A model generated the notes under the pieces. The model did no database searches, was not told the DNA's origin, and was given only the letters and a program-made list of their open reading frames with translations. Shown piece by piece: positions 13,262-25,617 of a DNA stretch of 64,000 nt (the first letter of the stretch is position 1; each line of letters starts with the position of its first letter). The translations under genes and the position numbers were made by a program. Location of the stretch: positions 1,364,001-1,428,000 of the forward strand of contig QJPP01000003.1 in NCBI GenBank assembly GCA_003996215.1, read 5' to 3'. The DNA is from Jaltomata sinuosa (taxonomy: Eukaryota; Streptophyta; Magnoliopsida; Solanales; Solanaceae).

Positions 13262-15309
13262 GTTGAAAACCTCAGAAAATTCCAAGTTACCAGAAGCGAT
13301 GGGTCAGACGACGGTTCATGGTTTGGGACCACGGTCCGTCCTGTGAACTCGTCGTCCAAGTTTCAGAGGACCCCTAAATTTGTTCCAGATATGACGAGTC
13401 AAAGAACGTTTCGTCCTTCTTGATGACGGACCGTCATCCCACTCTCTACTGAGACTCATCGTTCAAAGTTTAGAAACTTCCCTTTCAGGTCCCATAAATG
13501 ACGGGTTACAAGATGGCCCGTCCTTCTGGATGACGGGTCTTCATTTCACTCATAGTCCCAGAGGTCCAGAAGACTCTCAGACTTCTCTAGGCAAACCATG
13601 ACTCACAAGATGGTCCGTCTTCCTGAAGCATGAACCGTCGACCAACTCGTGGTCCCTGAGATCGACCTTTTTCCAGATTTTTCTAAATTAAATCCCAAGG
13701 GCATTTTGGTTATTGCCCACCCTTTTAACTCCTAAATGATGTCGTTTTGACTATTTCAAGGAGGGTTTTCACCCTCATTAGCCTAAGTTCCTTCTCATTA
13801 CTTCACTCTTCTCCCAAAAAGGAAAATTTCCTCTCCATGCTTCAAGTCTCCTAAGTCTTTCCAATTCAAGTGGGTTATCTTCAATCAAGGTATGTGGGTA
13901 TTTAACAATGGGTTCCTTTCACCCTTGTTCCCAAAACCCCAAATTCAAATTTTGGTTTCGTGATCTTAAAATTAAGGTTTTTGTCCAATTCTTATGAGTT
14001 TTGCTAAATATGATCTTCTTATGGCTTGGTTATGAAATTACTACTAAATTACATGATTTCACATGGATTTTCACATGCTAACTCTTATTTCATGAATTGA
14101 AGTTTAACCATGGAAATTCCTACATGCATGAAGATTGATTTAAGCAAATTGGATTATGATAGCATGTCCCTTATGAGTTTTCAAGCATGTGCATGCTTAG
14201 TTCCTATATTCTATGAAAATCTATGTATTATGAAATTGAACTAGAGTCATGCAAAGTTTTACAAGTCATGAAGTATGCAAGTTTCCCATGTTATGAAGTA
14301 TTATGCAAGACAAGATATCCTATGTTCCATCAATTCCCATGAGTCATTTTCTAAACTAAAACTCATGAGTAGTATGACGATCTGGGTTATGAACAAGTAT
14401 GAACAAGTTATGAACACGTTTGGCATCAGTTATGTCACATGTATGTGAGCACATATTATACATTTTGTGAGTAGTATCTAGCACCAAGTTGGATCGGGTG
14501 AGAGTACCCATGGTCACAGAACTACGTGCCCCTGTAGGTTTTAAGTCCCTTATGTTGGGCATCAGATTTAGTGATCATGCCACATGTCATGCCTCTATAC
14601 CCTGGCAAGGTATATTAGGTCCTTTTGATGGGGTGGATACATCGGACTCCATGTAGCTCAGCATGGTTTATGTCGGTTAAAAGAAACTCCCACATGTTAT
14701 TTTCAATTTATGAAGTTATATGATTCTATACTATGAAACCTAAGCTTTATTTTATGTTCTATGTCTTATACCTTGATATTTATTCGTGGCCTTTCTCTAA
14801 GTAACAAGTTCATTCTTAAGCATGTTTTAAACTGTTTTATCATGATTCATGCATCGCTCACATACTCAGTACATCCTATGGTATTGACGCATATCTTGCG
14901 GTGCATCCTTTGATGATGCAGATTCAGGTGTTCCTTTCCAGGCAGGTGGCTAGAACTTCCAGGCCACTCTATCTGTCAGTTGTTGGTGAGTCCTCTTAGG
15001 TCGAGGACTAGTTATGTTTTTAGCTGTGATAGCTTTTTCTTTCCGTACTTTGAGTTAGCTAGGGTCTTGTCCTAGCAACTCATTATTTTATGATTAGAGG
15101 CTTTCAAACATAGACTATATGTAACCCTTCGTGGGTGTCATATCTTTTTTGACTCGACTATCTATCTTATGTTATTCCGTCTTTATCTTTGGTGCTTCCT
15201 CTATGTTTCCTTTATGTTTGCTTGAGAATACTATTACCAAGGGTTAGCTTGGGATCCTTGTGGTCCTAAGTCCCATGTTACGTCTAGGGGAAAATCTCTA
15301 GGCGTGACA
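13262..15309 (+). repeat. 5' LTR of plus-strand Tekay/Del-type element
   Basis: This LTR ends CTAGGCGTGACA at 15309, followed at once by a primer-binding site. Its body parallels the LTR at 22223-24269: a dyad-rich block first, a CACCCTTTTAACTCCTAA stretch, GTGCCCCTGTAGG near 14529, and AACAAGTTCATTCTTAAG-type text before a CCTAGCAACTCATTA block. The expected TGTAACACC start is missing, so about 40 bases at the 5' end appear lost where it meets the extra ORF. Confidence 0.8.
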
Positions 15310-15313
15310 AACT

Positions 15314-15325
15314 TGGTATCAGAGC
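15314..15325 (+). promoter_or_regulatory. Primer-binding site, initiator tRNA-Met type
   Basis: TGGTATCAGAGC lies four bases after the LTR end. It complements the 3' end of plant initiator tRNA-Met, the usual minus-strand primer of Tekay/Del elements. The match is perfect over the 12 bases. Confidence 0.9.
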
Positions 15326-15517
15326 CTCAGGTTCAAGAGTCCTAGGATGTCTGAAAGCCGCATCGAGTAGAGTTTCTTTTATATGTGTTAAGCGCGCCAC
15401 ATATATGAGAGGAAAACTATGACATGTCCTAGAAAACTTCACTTATTTCATGATCATGTTGTGCGATAGAGCTTAACTCTTATGTTCCTCTAATCCTTAT
15501 CTTGTACATTTTAGACT

Positions 15518-16640
15518 ATGCCTCTTCGACGTGCTATGCCTCCCTGAGCTGCTTAGAATGTTATTCCTCTTGTTCTGGATCTCGATGTCACTAATGAGAA
15601 GTTTAGAAATGTCATCTATTTGATAGCCCAAACTTTGGCCACTCAGGCTAATCAGCAGGATCCTGCCCCCATCCATCCTCAAGGTGGGGTAGCGTCCCGA
15701 GTTTGTGACTTCATTCGTATGAACCCACCCGAGTTTTGGGGTTCGAAAGTGAGTGAGGACCCGCTCAACTTTATTGATGAAGTGAAGAAGATCTTTGAAG
15801 TTATGCAAGTGGTTGGGGTTGATAGTGTAGAGCTTGTATCCTATCAACTCAATGATGTGGCTCACATTTGGTTCACTCAATGGAAGGAGGCTAGAGTGAG
15901 GAATGCAACTCCCATGACTTGGGAGTGTTTTGAGAGAGCCTTCCTTGATAGGTTCTTTCCCCGAGAGTTGAGGCAAGCGAAGGTAGAGGAATTTGTGAAC
16001 TTGAGACAGGGTTTGATATCGGTGCAAGAGTATAGTTTGAAGTTCACTCAGTTGTCTAGATATGCTCCCTCCATGGTAGCGTGACCCGCATGATCAAATG
16101 AGCAAGTTTATATATGGGGTTTATGATATGGTGAAGAAAGAGTGTAGGTCTTCTTTGTTGTTGAGTGATATAAACATTTCCCGACTCATGACTCATGCCC
16201 ATCAGATTAAGGGTGACAAGCTTAGGGAGATGGCAAGGGAGAACAAGAGGGTTAGATCTGAGGGATCAGGTTTTGGCCATCACAGGTCCGAAGGTGGACA
16301 TCGCTCTTCTTTATAGAAGAAGTCATCAGGATCCATTCATTCTTCTGCTAGTGCTCCTACCCAGGCTCAGAGGTCTCGTTATGATCAGGGTGGTAGAGGA
16401 TCTGGTTCCTATTCCCAGTCTCAGGGGAGTGATGCTAAGGGGCCTTCTTTCCCCATTTGTAGCAGGTGTGGGAAGAATCACCCCGGGTGAGTGTTTGGCC
16501 GGTAAAAAGAGTTGCTTTTGGTTGTGGTCAACCTGGACATCGTATCAAAGATTGCCCTTCAACTAGAAAGGGACAGGAAGGTAGGACCAAGTCTACCCCA
16601 GTAGCTTTAGGAGGTAGACCAGCCCAGCAGGGCACAACTT
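15518..16640 (+). pseudogene. Tekay/Del-type gag, truncated
   Basis: Gag begins at ATG 15518 (MPLRRAMPP) and is interrupted by early stops. The capsid-like region is open from 15620 to 16084, with FIRMNPPEFWGSK, WECFERAFLDRFFPREL and LISVQEYSLKFTQLSRYAP, the usual retrotransposon-gag block. The C-terminal part is in other frames. It holds CSRCGKNHPGEC near 16459 and, after a one-base shift, AFGCGQPGHRIKDCP near 16510, a zinc knuckle whose first Cys reads as Ala in that frame. Sequence similarity to gag is lost at about 16640, where Tat-derived DNA begins. This gag and the gag at 24481 are clearly related. Confidence 0.8.
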
Positions 16641-18591
16641 GAGGTTGCTACAGGAATACTCTAATAATATAAAGAAAGCAAAAATACAACAATAACTAGA
16701 AGGGTCATTATATCCAAAATTGCTAATCCATTATGCAAGTTGTTGGAGAAGGAAGCGAAGTTCATGTTCGACAATGAATGCTTGAAAGCATTTGAGTGCC
16801 TGAAGGAGAGATTAATAGTTGCACCCATTATCGTTACTCTAGATTGGTCCTAACTATTTGAAGTGATGTGTGATGCAAGCGGAGTAGCACTTGGAGCTAT
16901 TCTAGGGCAGAAGCGAGGGAAGCTTTTTCATCCCATTTACTATTCTAGCAAGGCATTAAATGGGGCACAAAAGAATTATACAGTTACTGAGTAGGAGTTA
17001 CTTGCAGTTGTCTATGCCTTTGAGAAATTTTAGGCGTACTTACTTGGCACTAGAGTTATTGTACACGTTGATCATGCTACCTTGAGATATCTCATGGCAA
17101 AGAAAGATGCCAAACCGTGGTTGATTAGATGGGTATTGCTACTGCAAGAGTTTGACTTTAAAGTCAAAGATCGCAAAGGTTATGAAAATCAGGTAGCAGA
17201 CCATCTTTCTAGACTGGAGAATGAAGAAAAGGTGGAAGATGAGTTGGAGATTGATGACTCATTCCGGGATGAATAGGTATTAGCCGCATCTCTTGATCTT
17301 GTACCTTGGTATGTTGATTTTCCTAATTACCTTGTCAGTAATGTAATGCCAGAAGAATTGAACTTTCATCAAAGAAAGAAATTTCTCCATGAGGTGAGAA
17401 ACTACTTCTAGGATGAGCCATACCTATTCTGTTTATGTGCTGACAACATAATTAGGAGATGTGTACCTGAAGTAGAAATGTTAAGCATATTTCAAGCTTG
17501 TCATTCTTCCCCAGTAGGAGGACATCATGCAGGTAATCATACAACCTAGAATATACTACAATATGGGTATTATTGGCACACCATCCACAAAGATGCCCAG
17601 GACTTTGTCAGAGCATGTGATTAATGTCAACAGTAAGGCTCTATATCTTGGAGGCAGGAATTACCCATGTCCATAATTTTAGAAGTTGAACTATTCGATG
17701 TATGGGGAATTGACTTCATGGACCCATTTGTGAGCTCTTATAGTGACAATTACATCTTAGTGGCAGTGGATTATGTGTCAAAATGGGTAGAAGTTGTAGC
17801 TTTGGCTGACAACAAAGGTAAGAGTGTGGTTGCATTCTTGAAAACGAATATTTCGCTAGGTTTGGTACTCCTCGCACGATCATAAGTGATGGGGGTCACA
17901 CTTTTGCAATAAGGTATTTCATACAACTTCGGCTAAGTATGGAGGGAAGCAACACAAGGTGGCTACCCTCTATCACCCACAAACTAGTGGGCAAGTATAA
18001 GTGTCCAATCAAGAAATCAAAATGATATTAGCAAAGTCAATAAATGCTAATCAAAAGGATTGGGCACGAAAACTTGATGATGTATTGCGGGCTTATCAAA
18101 TGGCTTTCAAAATGTCAATAGGTATGTTTCCCTACCATCTTGTTTTTGATAAAACCTGCCATTTGCCTGTGGATCTTCAGCACAAGGCCCTTTGGGCGCT
18201 CAAAAAGCTTAATCTTATTTGGAATGATAGTGCGGATTTGAGGTTAGAACAACTAAATGAGATGGATGAATTCTAGCTACAAGCGTATGAGAGGGCTGCC
18301 CTCTACAAAGAGAAAATAAAATTGTATCATGATAGGAGAATTAAGAAGAGAGAATTCAAGGTCGGGGACCTGGTGTTGTTATTCAACTCAAGGTTCAAAC
18401 TGTCCCCAGGCAAGCTCAAGTCTAAATAGTCCGGGCCTTTCAAAGTCAACCAGGTGTTTTCGTCTGGAGTTGTTGAACTTGAAAATAAGGAAGGAGAGCA
18501 TTTCAAAGTGAATATCCAGCGGGTAAAACAATATGTCAGAGTCCCGGAGGAGGTAAAAGTATTATTGTTGGTGTATCTTGATGAATTCTGA
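16641..18591 (+). pseudogene. Tat/Athila-type RNase H and integrase, broken
   Basis: From about 16692 a Tat-lineage pol fragment reads through the end of RT (KIANPLCKLLEKEAKF), RNase H (VMCDASGVALGAILGQ; YRYLMAKKDAKP-like block at 17082; HLSRLENE) and integrase. The integrase keeps LFDVWGIDFMDPF near 17690, the hallmark Tat/Athila first-Asp segment, and ISDGGHTFC near 17880 for the second Asp. The catalytic-Glu region reads GQV-stop-VSNQEIK at 17990, so the Glu codon region is damaged. The zinc-binding HHCC part has stops. The C-terminal part ends near 18591. The 50 bases joining gag to this fragment are unassigned. RT core, protease and gag are absent. Confidence 0.8.
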
Positions 18592-20069
18592 GTAATAAAG
18601 ATACCTAAGTTATGTCGCGATGTTAAATCAGGCACTAATGGGAGGCAACTTATATCTTGGTGTTGTAAAATCACCCTTAGAGTAGTTTTATTCTTGTACA
18701 TGATTGATATGGATGTTTAAGTGTGCAGGAAGTTAAAGTACAGGTGAAGACATGGAGGATTCCATTCTGTTTAAGGATGATGGTTCATCTGATGAAACGT
18801 CAAGACTGTGATAAACCGTCACCTTGAATCATCACACAAAGCAGTAAAAGATGCTACTCTAGTTAAAGTGATGGCTCACTTGATAAATCGTCGGGGAATT
18901 GATGAATCGTCACCATGAGTCATAAAAAGAGGCAAGTTAAAAGGTGAGATTCTGCCTAAGTGTGATGGGTCACGTGATGAATCCTCACAAATGTGAGAAT
19001 CCATCACACCTAGACACCAATGATGCAACCCTGGCAACAGTTCTGCCTACGTTGACAGTCCACATGATAAATAGTAACCTTAGTGACAAGTTGTCACAAG
19101 ACTCGGCAACTTAAGTAAGTATTTTTCTTTTATTAGTTAACCCAAACTGACCCAAGTACCAAACCTTAACCCAAATACCACCCAATAACCCAACCAGTTC
19201 CGCATTAAATCCTAATAAGTAGAGAACCATTTCAAATTGATCAGTTTCTCTTCTTCTCCTTCTCCTCTTGAAATTCAATTAAACTTCATTAACCTCCCAT
19301 TCAAACCACTACTGATCATCCCATACCCACATTCTTAAATGCTCAGCCCAACCTCCATCCCTTCTTCAACCTCCATTTATAGTGACATAGTATTTGTTTG
19401 TGAGAGTTTAAGTGAAGTCAAGTACTAGAATCAAGCCCTTTTCCTCTATTGTCGACATCAAGGTACGGTATTTACCTTATCTTCTTGAATTTGGTTGATA
19501 GTTTATTTATTATGAACAACACAACTTTCAATTTCAAGGTGGAATTTCTATGGGTTGTGTTGTTCTCTAAATTATTGTGAAATAAACCCCCAGGTAAAGT
19601 CTGAGTAACCCATCGGGTAAATTGTCACACCTCATGATCACTAAAAGAATTGTGTTGTAGTGGTGTGGTCATGTAAATAAATTCTCAAAGAATTGGTAAG
19701 TTTAAAAAGTTGCAAGCAAAATATTTGAAAAAATGCTTCAGAGAAGAACAATTTGGCTATTTATTGTGACATAACAGGTGACTAACCGTCACATGTGTGA
19801 CAAATCATCAAAAGAACCTGTCATAAAAGCAATAGGATTCCACTTTTTGTCTAAGACTGATGGTTTGTTTGACAAATTGCCAAACTTGTGATGAACCATC
19901 AGGTCAAGTCATCACAAAGAGCATTACAGTCTGTCTAAGCTAACGACTGGGCTGATGATCAGTCACAAAGGTGATGAGATATCACCTCAAGTCATCAAGA
20001 TAACCAGTGACTAATCTTACTTTGTTTTTTCTCTCATGTGTGAACTAACTTGTTCTTCTTGTATGTACA
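18592..20069 (+). repeat. Spacer with degenerate dyad repeats between integrase and extra ORF
   Basis: Non-coding, AT-rich in the middle. Two blocks (about 18770-19110 and 19770-20010) hold many spaced variants of a unit like GATGGTTCATCTGATGAAACGTC, with the halves TGATGAA and its complement alternating. Units differ in both sequence and spacing, so it is not a simple tandem array. The intervening 19110-19770 has no coding signal. Confidence 0.6.
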
Positions 20070-22014
20070 ATGGCTCCAAAGTTCCAAGTCACCCAGGGTG
20101 GATCTCAAAAAAAGAAAGAAAGGTCGGCCTCGACCATGAGATTACATAATAAACTGGATATTGAGGTCAAGAAGACTGATACACCAGCCTATCATACTAG
20201 GCAAAGCACAAAGAATCAAGCTCATGCCTCCCAGTCTGATGAGGAGGATGAGTCATCAAGCAGAAATTCCAGCAGTAATGGCGAGACTAGTGATAACTCA
20301 AGCTTGAGGACCAATGAAGATGGTGGTACTAAGGCCACTGAGAGTCCAGAAAAGGAACCTAAGGGAGGTAAAGTAATAAGAAGCAAGGCCCCAGGTGTTA
20401 GGGAATCCATTTGATAGAAGGTTAAGGGCATTGAAAAATAGTACCAAGATGGTCTCCTTCCAATTAAATCAAGAAGCATGAAAAGATCGATTGCTGAAGT
20501 AGTTTAGATTTTGAAAATGGATTTGCCTGAATACCCAGACATCGAGAGACAGTTCACAGGGTATGAGTTAGGATGGATGAGCACACCGCCTGGGATTTAC
20601 TACCCAGCCATGGCTCATGAATTTTATGCCAACTAATTAGCTACTATGGAGAGGTTATGTGAAAAGGGACAAAAGCTTGCTGACACACAGATCTTGAACA
20701 TCTTTCTAGTTTGTGGATGCTCAGTGGATATTTCTAAGAGGACAGTCAACAGAGTCCTCTTTAGCCAAGAATATGTACCTCCGGCTAGCACCCTAGAGTT
20801 TGAGTTGATGATGTTGACAGCAGATAAGCAATGATCATGGCTAGCGTGAGTAATGACTGAGGGTGCACCCTCATGGTTATTGAACAAGAAGGAAAGAATA
20901 GCAAAATCATCATTACACTTTGCGGAGAATTTTTGGTGGGCCATGGTACAACTCTGACTAATGCCTTCAGGTGGTGATGTTAACTTGGATTAGACAAGAA
21001 TTATGTTGGTTGCAAGTTGGATATCGCGATACACAGTGAACTTGGCCTTATGAGTGCAGATGAGATGCACGTGAGGGCCACCAAAATGGCATCATCACTA
21101 CTATTCCCTTGTCTGGTGACCAAGCAATGTGCACTTGCCAAAGTGCCCATATTGAGTGGGGTTGATAAAGAAGTGGTCACCACAAATAAGCAAGACATTG
21201 ATAAAATAAGGGATGATTCAAAGTATGAGTTGAGGGTCCATAAACCCCCATCATTTGGACCTCAAACTCAAAGTACTTTAGAGGTAGCCGGTATTCCTTC
21301 AGGTACCGATCTAGCTATTGTTGCTTTTGATCCATTGGGTGTATCTGGAGCTGCTGGTACCCCCACTCCTGAGACCACTAACACTATTTCCATGCCACCT
21401 ACACCATTGAAGTATCAGCTGACCCCATAAAACTTTGTCAAAATGGTCTAAAAGCAAAAGAAATTCGAGAAGCAGATAAAAGCCTGGATAAATCTATTGA
21501 AGCCAACCATGGAAAATGTTATTAAAGAAGCATTAAAACTATATGCTGGCTTGTATGAGCGCATTGATGTTATGGAAGCAAGGATGGATGCGAGGCTAAA
21601 AGAAATGATGTATGGCTTGGGTTGACATCACAGTGCTCCAATGTGGAGCTTTTCCAATATTCCCGACTCTAGGGTGGTGGAGTCAGAGGAAGATAAACCC
21701 ATAGTTTATTTGATGGGGAGACCTCTAAAAATCCAGGATCAGCGATTAGAAGAAGGTGATAAGAAGAAATAGAGAAAATGAAAACACTGCAAGAGAACCA
21801 AAGAAGAAAAAGGTTAGAAAGAGTGAAGAAGCAGTCTCGAATAGATGAGGAGTTGAGACAAGAGAGAGTTAGAGCCCAAATGGCTAGGGCCTCTTCTAGT
21901 ACGACGTATGAGCATGAGTCCAGCCTACAAACATTGCCTGCACCCACTCCTGAGACTGCTTTTGATTTAGAGGCCCCAGCGACCTCCAGCTTTGTGCTAG
22001 GCTCCAACGCTTAA
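20070..22014 (+). pseudogene. Second Tat extra ORF, plant transposon protein-like
   Basis: It begins MAPKFQVTQGG with a basic, then Ser/Asp/Glu-rich N-terminus (20070-20414) that ends in an in-frame stop. The domain region continues in the flanking frames with further stops: a PEYPDIERQFTGYELGW block near 20530, FWWAMV near 20935, and MHVRATKMASSLLFPCLVT near 21067. The C-terminal part has a charged helical stretch (RRKRLERVKKQSRIDEELRQ, 21806-21865). Position downstream of a Tat integrase in the same orientation fits the sense extra ORF of Tat elements. Family assignment is from recalled domain pattern. The last part, 22015-22222, carries GCATTGGGGACAAGGAC, typical of Tat 3' sequence. Confidence 0.65.
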
Positions 22015-22222
22015 GGTTTCACAGGTACTCCTTTCTCCCTGGACTTTAACGATCATTTTTTATTGCATTGGGGACAAGGACTATTTCTTTTGATGGGGTT
22101 AGGGGGATACATGTAAGTCACCACTCAAGGATTTTGTTGCCATGTTTCCTTTCCCTTGGCTGTGCTATCTAGTAGAACTGACATGTTTAGGATGTGTTTT
22201 TTTAAGTAGTGTAAAAGGAATA

Positions 22223-24269
22223 TGTAACACCCCAGATTTCGAACCAGCTTTTAAACTTAGAAAAACTAGAAAATTTGAACCTTCTAGGAATCATGAGCCC
22301 AAACCATGAGTCAAAGACTGAACCACGAGTCATGGAATGGACTCGTGGAAACTGTTTTACAGATCCATCCTCAGGTTTAAGGACCACGACCAGAGTTCAT
22401 GAGTCATGGATGTTTCCACGGGTCGTGGAACCAACTCATGAAACTCAGATTGAAGGCAGCCTTTTCCTCTAGAAACCACAAGAGGTTTCTACGATCCATG
22501 ATCAAACCACGAGCCATAGACCCTGCTCGTAGAACTCAGACTTGCAGCTTGTATTTTGGCTCAGAAACCACGACCTTAATCCACGATCAATGGCTCTATC
22601 TATGGTCCATGAAAAGGATCCGTGGAACCTAAAGCTGAGGTTTTAATTAGATTTTCCCAACTTTTACTTAGGGGTATATTTGTTATTTCTCACCCTTTTA
22701 ACTCTTAAGTGAGGTTATTTTGGACAATTCTAGAAGGGTTTTATCCCCAATTAGCCTAAGTCTTCTCTCAAACTCTCATTCAAGCTCTAAAAGAGGAAAT
22801 AACTCCATTCTCCCAAGTTCCAAGCTAAAGATTCCATCTTCAAGCCTCCATCCCTAAAGACCTAGATTAAGAAAGCTTTAATTCAGGTATATGGGTATTC
22901 AATAAGGGATTTCTTTCACCCTTATGTCCAAAACCCATGATTTTTACTTGGGATTTATGAAACTATGGAATTAGGGTTCTTACCACATTTATGAAATTGT
23001 TTTGAATTCAGTCTATTAGCATCAATTAATGGTTTATAACCTTTTACCCATGATTTGTATGAGATTTCTTAAGTGTTTTCAAAAGCCTATGCATTGAGAA
23101 TGATTTTTAGCATGACTTCACCCAATTGCATGTGTTTAAGTAAAATTGGCATGTTTAGATAATATGACCTCAAGTATTCATGAAATTACATGACTAATTC
23201 TTCAAGTTATGTATTTAGAAAAGAGTATATTTTGAATTATGGCTATATTAAGCTTTTAAGAGTTGAGAATGGCATGACATCATATATGTCCATATGCTCT
23301 TCAAATAGTTTTAACATCAAATATGTCCATGAATTATCATCAGTTGGCATCTGATATGACCTAGTGTATATATATAAGTAATAGTATATTTTGGGAGTAT
23401 TATTTAGCACCGAGTTGGACGGGATGAAAATACCCTAAGTCCTAAAACTACGTGCCCCTGTAGGTTCATTTAGCACCTCAGTTGGGCATCAGAACTAGTG
23501 ATCACGCCAGAAATGCCTTTATGCCCTGGCAAAGTATATTGGGTCCTCTCGATGTGGCGTATACATCAAATTCCATGTAGATCATATGGTCTATGACGGT
23601 TATGAGAATCTCCTACAGAAATGGTTTCAAGCTTTTAATATATTTGAATCTTGCTTTCAGATTTCATACTTTCTATTACTACTTACAATTATAAGTATGT
23701 TTTCAGCTTATGATATTGTATTGAGTCATTTCATTACAGATTTTACTATTATCATATGATTTCAGTTTCAAGTATACTTGTAGCATGTTTACTTCAGATT
23801 ATGCATATCTCGCATGCTTAGTACATCCTATAGTACTGACGCATACTTCTCATATTGCATCCTATTATGATGTAGATTCAAGCTCTCAATCTCAGCCTCG
23901 TGGCTAGAGACTAGCAGGATTTCCAGTTCAGATTGGTGAGTCCTCATCCTCCGAGGACTAGTATCAGCTTAGTTATCTTAGTGTCTTTTCTTTCAGTACT
24001 TGGAGTTAGTTGGGGTTTTGTCCCAGTAACTCATTATGTCAGTTTAGAGGCTTTCAGATTTGGTTAGATATTTAGTATTTGTGGTATTGGATTTTGATAC
24101 TTCTAGACCTTGATCTATATGATATATTAGCTTACTTATCACTTCCATTTATTGCTTCCACTATGATTATCTATTATGTTTAAGTCATGCTAAAACCAAG
24201 GGTTAACTTGGGATTACTTGTGGTCTCGGGTCTCATATTACGTCTAGGGGATAGCCTCAGGGCGTGACA
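22223..24269 (+). repeat. 5' LTR of Tekay/Del-type element
   Basis: It starts TGTAACACCCC at 22223 and ends GGGCGTGACA at 24269, 2047 bp, followed by a primer site. Dyad units such as TTCCACG-GGT-CGTGGAA (22414-22430) cluster at 22280-22625. It interrupts the 3' non-coding part of the preceding Tat fragment, so it is younger than that fragment. Confidence 0.88.
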
Positions 24270-24273
24270 AACT

Positions 24274-24285
24274 TGGTATGAAAGC
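24274..24285 (+). promoter_or_regulatory. Mutated initiator-Met primer-binding site
   Basis: The sequence is TGGTATGAAAGC, against the perfect TGGTATCAGAGC at 15314. Two substitutions weaken pairing to the primer tRNA. Confidence 0.85.
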
Positions 24286-24480
24286 ATCAGGTTCAAAACT
24301 CATAGGATGTCTGAAAGCCACATTGAGTAGAGTCTCTTTCATGGGTGTAAAGCGCACCACACTTATGAGAGGGATACTGAAATATTTTAAGAAAAACTTC
24401 ACTACTTTCATGATCAACGTCGTGCTATAGAGTTTAGCTCTATTACTCCTTTCTAATCTAATCTTTATGCATTTTAGATT

Positions 24481-25610
24481 ATGCCTCCCCACCGTGCCAT
24501 GCCTCACTGAGCCAACGCTCAAAATGCTAATCCTCTAGTTCCAGACCACAAGGTCATTAATGCAGAGTTCAGGAACGCTATTCAGATGTTAGCACATACA
24601 ATGGCCAACCAAGCCAATCAACCAGCACCTGTTCCTGCTAACCCTCATGGTGGGGAAGTTATTGCCAGAGTTTGAGACTTCATTAGTATGAACCCGTTAG
24701 AGTTTTTAGTTTCTAAGGTATGTGAAGACCCATAGAATTTCATGGATAAAGTGAAATAGAATTTGGAGGTGATGCAAGTTGTCGGTGCGGATGGTGTTGA
24801 GCTAGCTTCCTATCAGCTCAAGGATGTGTCTCACATTTTGTTTACTCAGTGGAAGGATGTTTGGGGTATGGATGCAGTACCTATGACTTGGGAGTGCTTT
24901 GAGAGAGCGTTTCTTGATCAGTTCTTCCCTATGGAGTTGAGGAAGGATAAGGCCGAAGAGTTCATAAATTTAAGAAAAGGATTTATGCCTGTTCAAGAGT
25001 ATGGGTTGAGGTTCACCCATATTTCTCGATATATCCTTCTATGTTGGCCGGTGTAAGGGATCGAATGAGCAAGTTCATTTATGGGTTATCCGACTTGGTG
25101 AAAAAGGAGTGTAGGGCCGCGATGCTATTGAGGGACATGGATATCTCTAGGCTTATGACTCATGTTCAACAGATTGAGGGAGATGAGTTGAAGGATATGT
25201 CAAGGGAGAACAAGAGGGCCAGATCAGAGAGTTTAGGTTCACCATTCTTTATTTCAGAAGAGGTCATCAGGACATGTGCCATCATCAGCTACTGCTCTTA
25301 CTCAGATCTCCAGGCCTAGGCATGATCATGCAGGTAGAGGATCATATTCTCAGTGTCTGGGGAGTGTTGCAAAAGGGGATTCCTATCCTGTTTGAAACAA
25401 GTGTGGTAAGACTAACCCTGGTGAGTGTCTTCCTGGCATAGAGGGATGCTTTGGGTTTGGAAATATTAGTTATAGGATCAGGGATTGCTTTTCGTCTAAA
25501 AAGGGAAATAGTGGTGGTAGGACACAGTCTACTTCAGCAGCTCCAGCAGGTCGTACAGCCCCGTAGGGTACCACTTCTGGCACTGGTGGCAGTCAGCACC
25601 AGAATCGTCT
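24481..25610 (+). pseudogene. Tekay/Del-type gag with stops and frameshifts
   Basis: It starts ATG 24481 (MPPHRAMPH) and stops within ten codons. The capsid-like region is open at 24763-25056, with LASYQLKDVSHILFTQWKD and WECFERAFLDQFFPMEL, and continues in the next frame from 25041 (MSKFIYGLSDLVKKECRAAM). A cysteine-rich part near 25395-25500 reads NKCGKTNPGECLPG and then a knuckle in which Cys residues are lost (GCFGFGNISYRIRDCFS). It is closely similar to the gag at 15518. Pol follows without a clear join. Confidence 0.8.
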
Positions 25611-25617
25611 TTATGCT

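Noticed and set aside
15497..16027. Minus-strand open frame of 176 codons
   Set aside because: It overlaps the recognisable plus-strand gag at 15518-16640 and shows no domain of its own.
18770..20010. Satellite or centromeric repeat array
   Set aside because: Units vary too much in sequence and spacing, and the blocks are part of a Tat element, not a tandem satellite.
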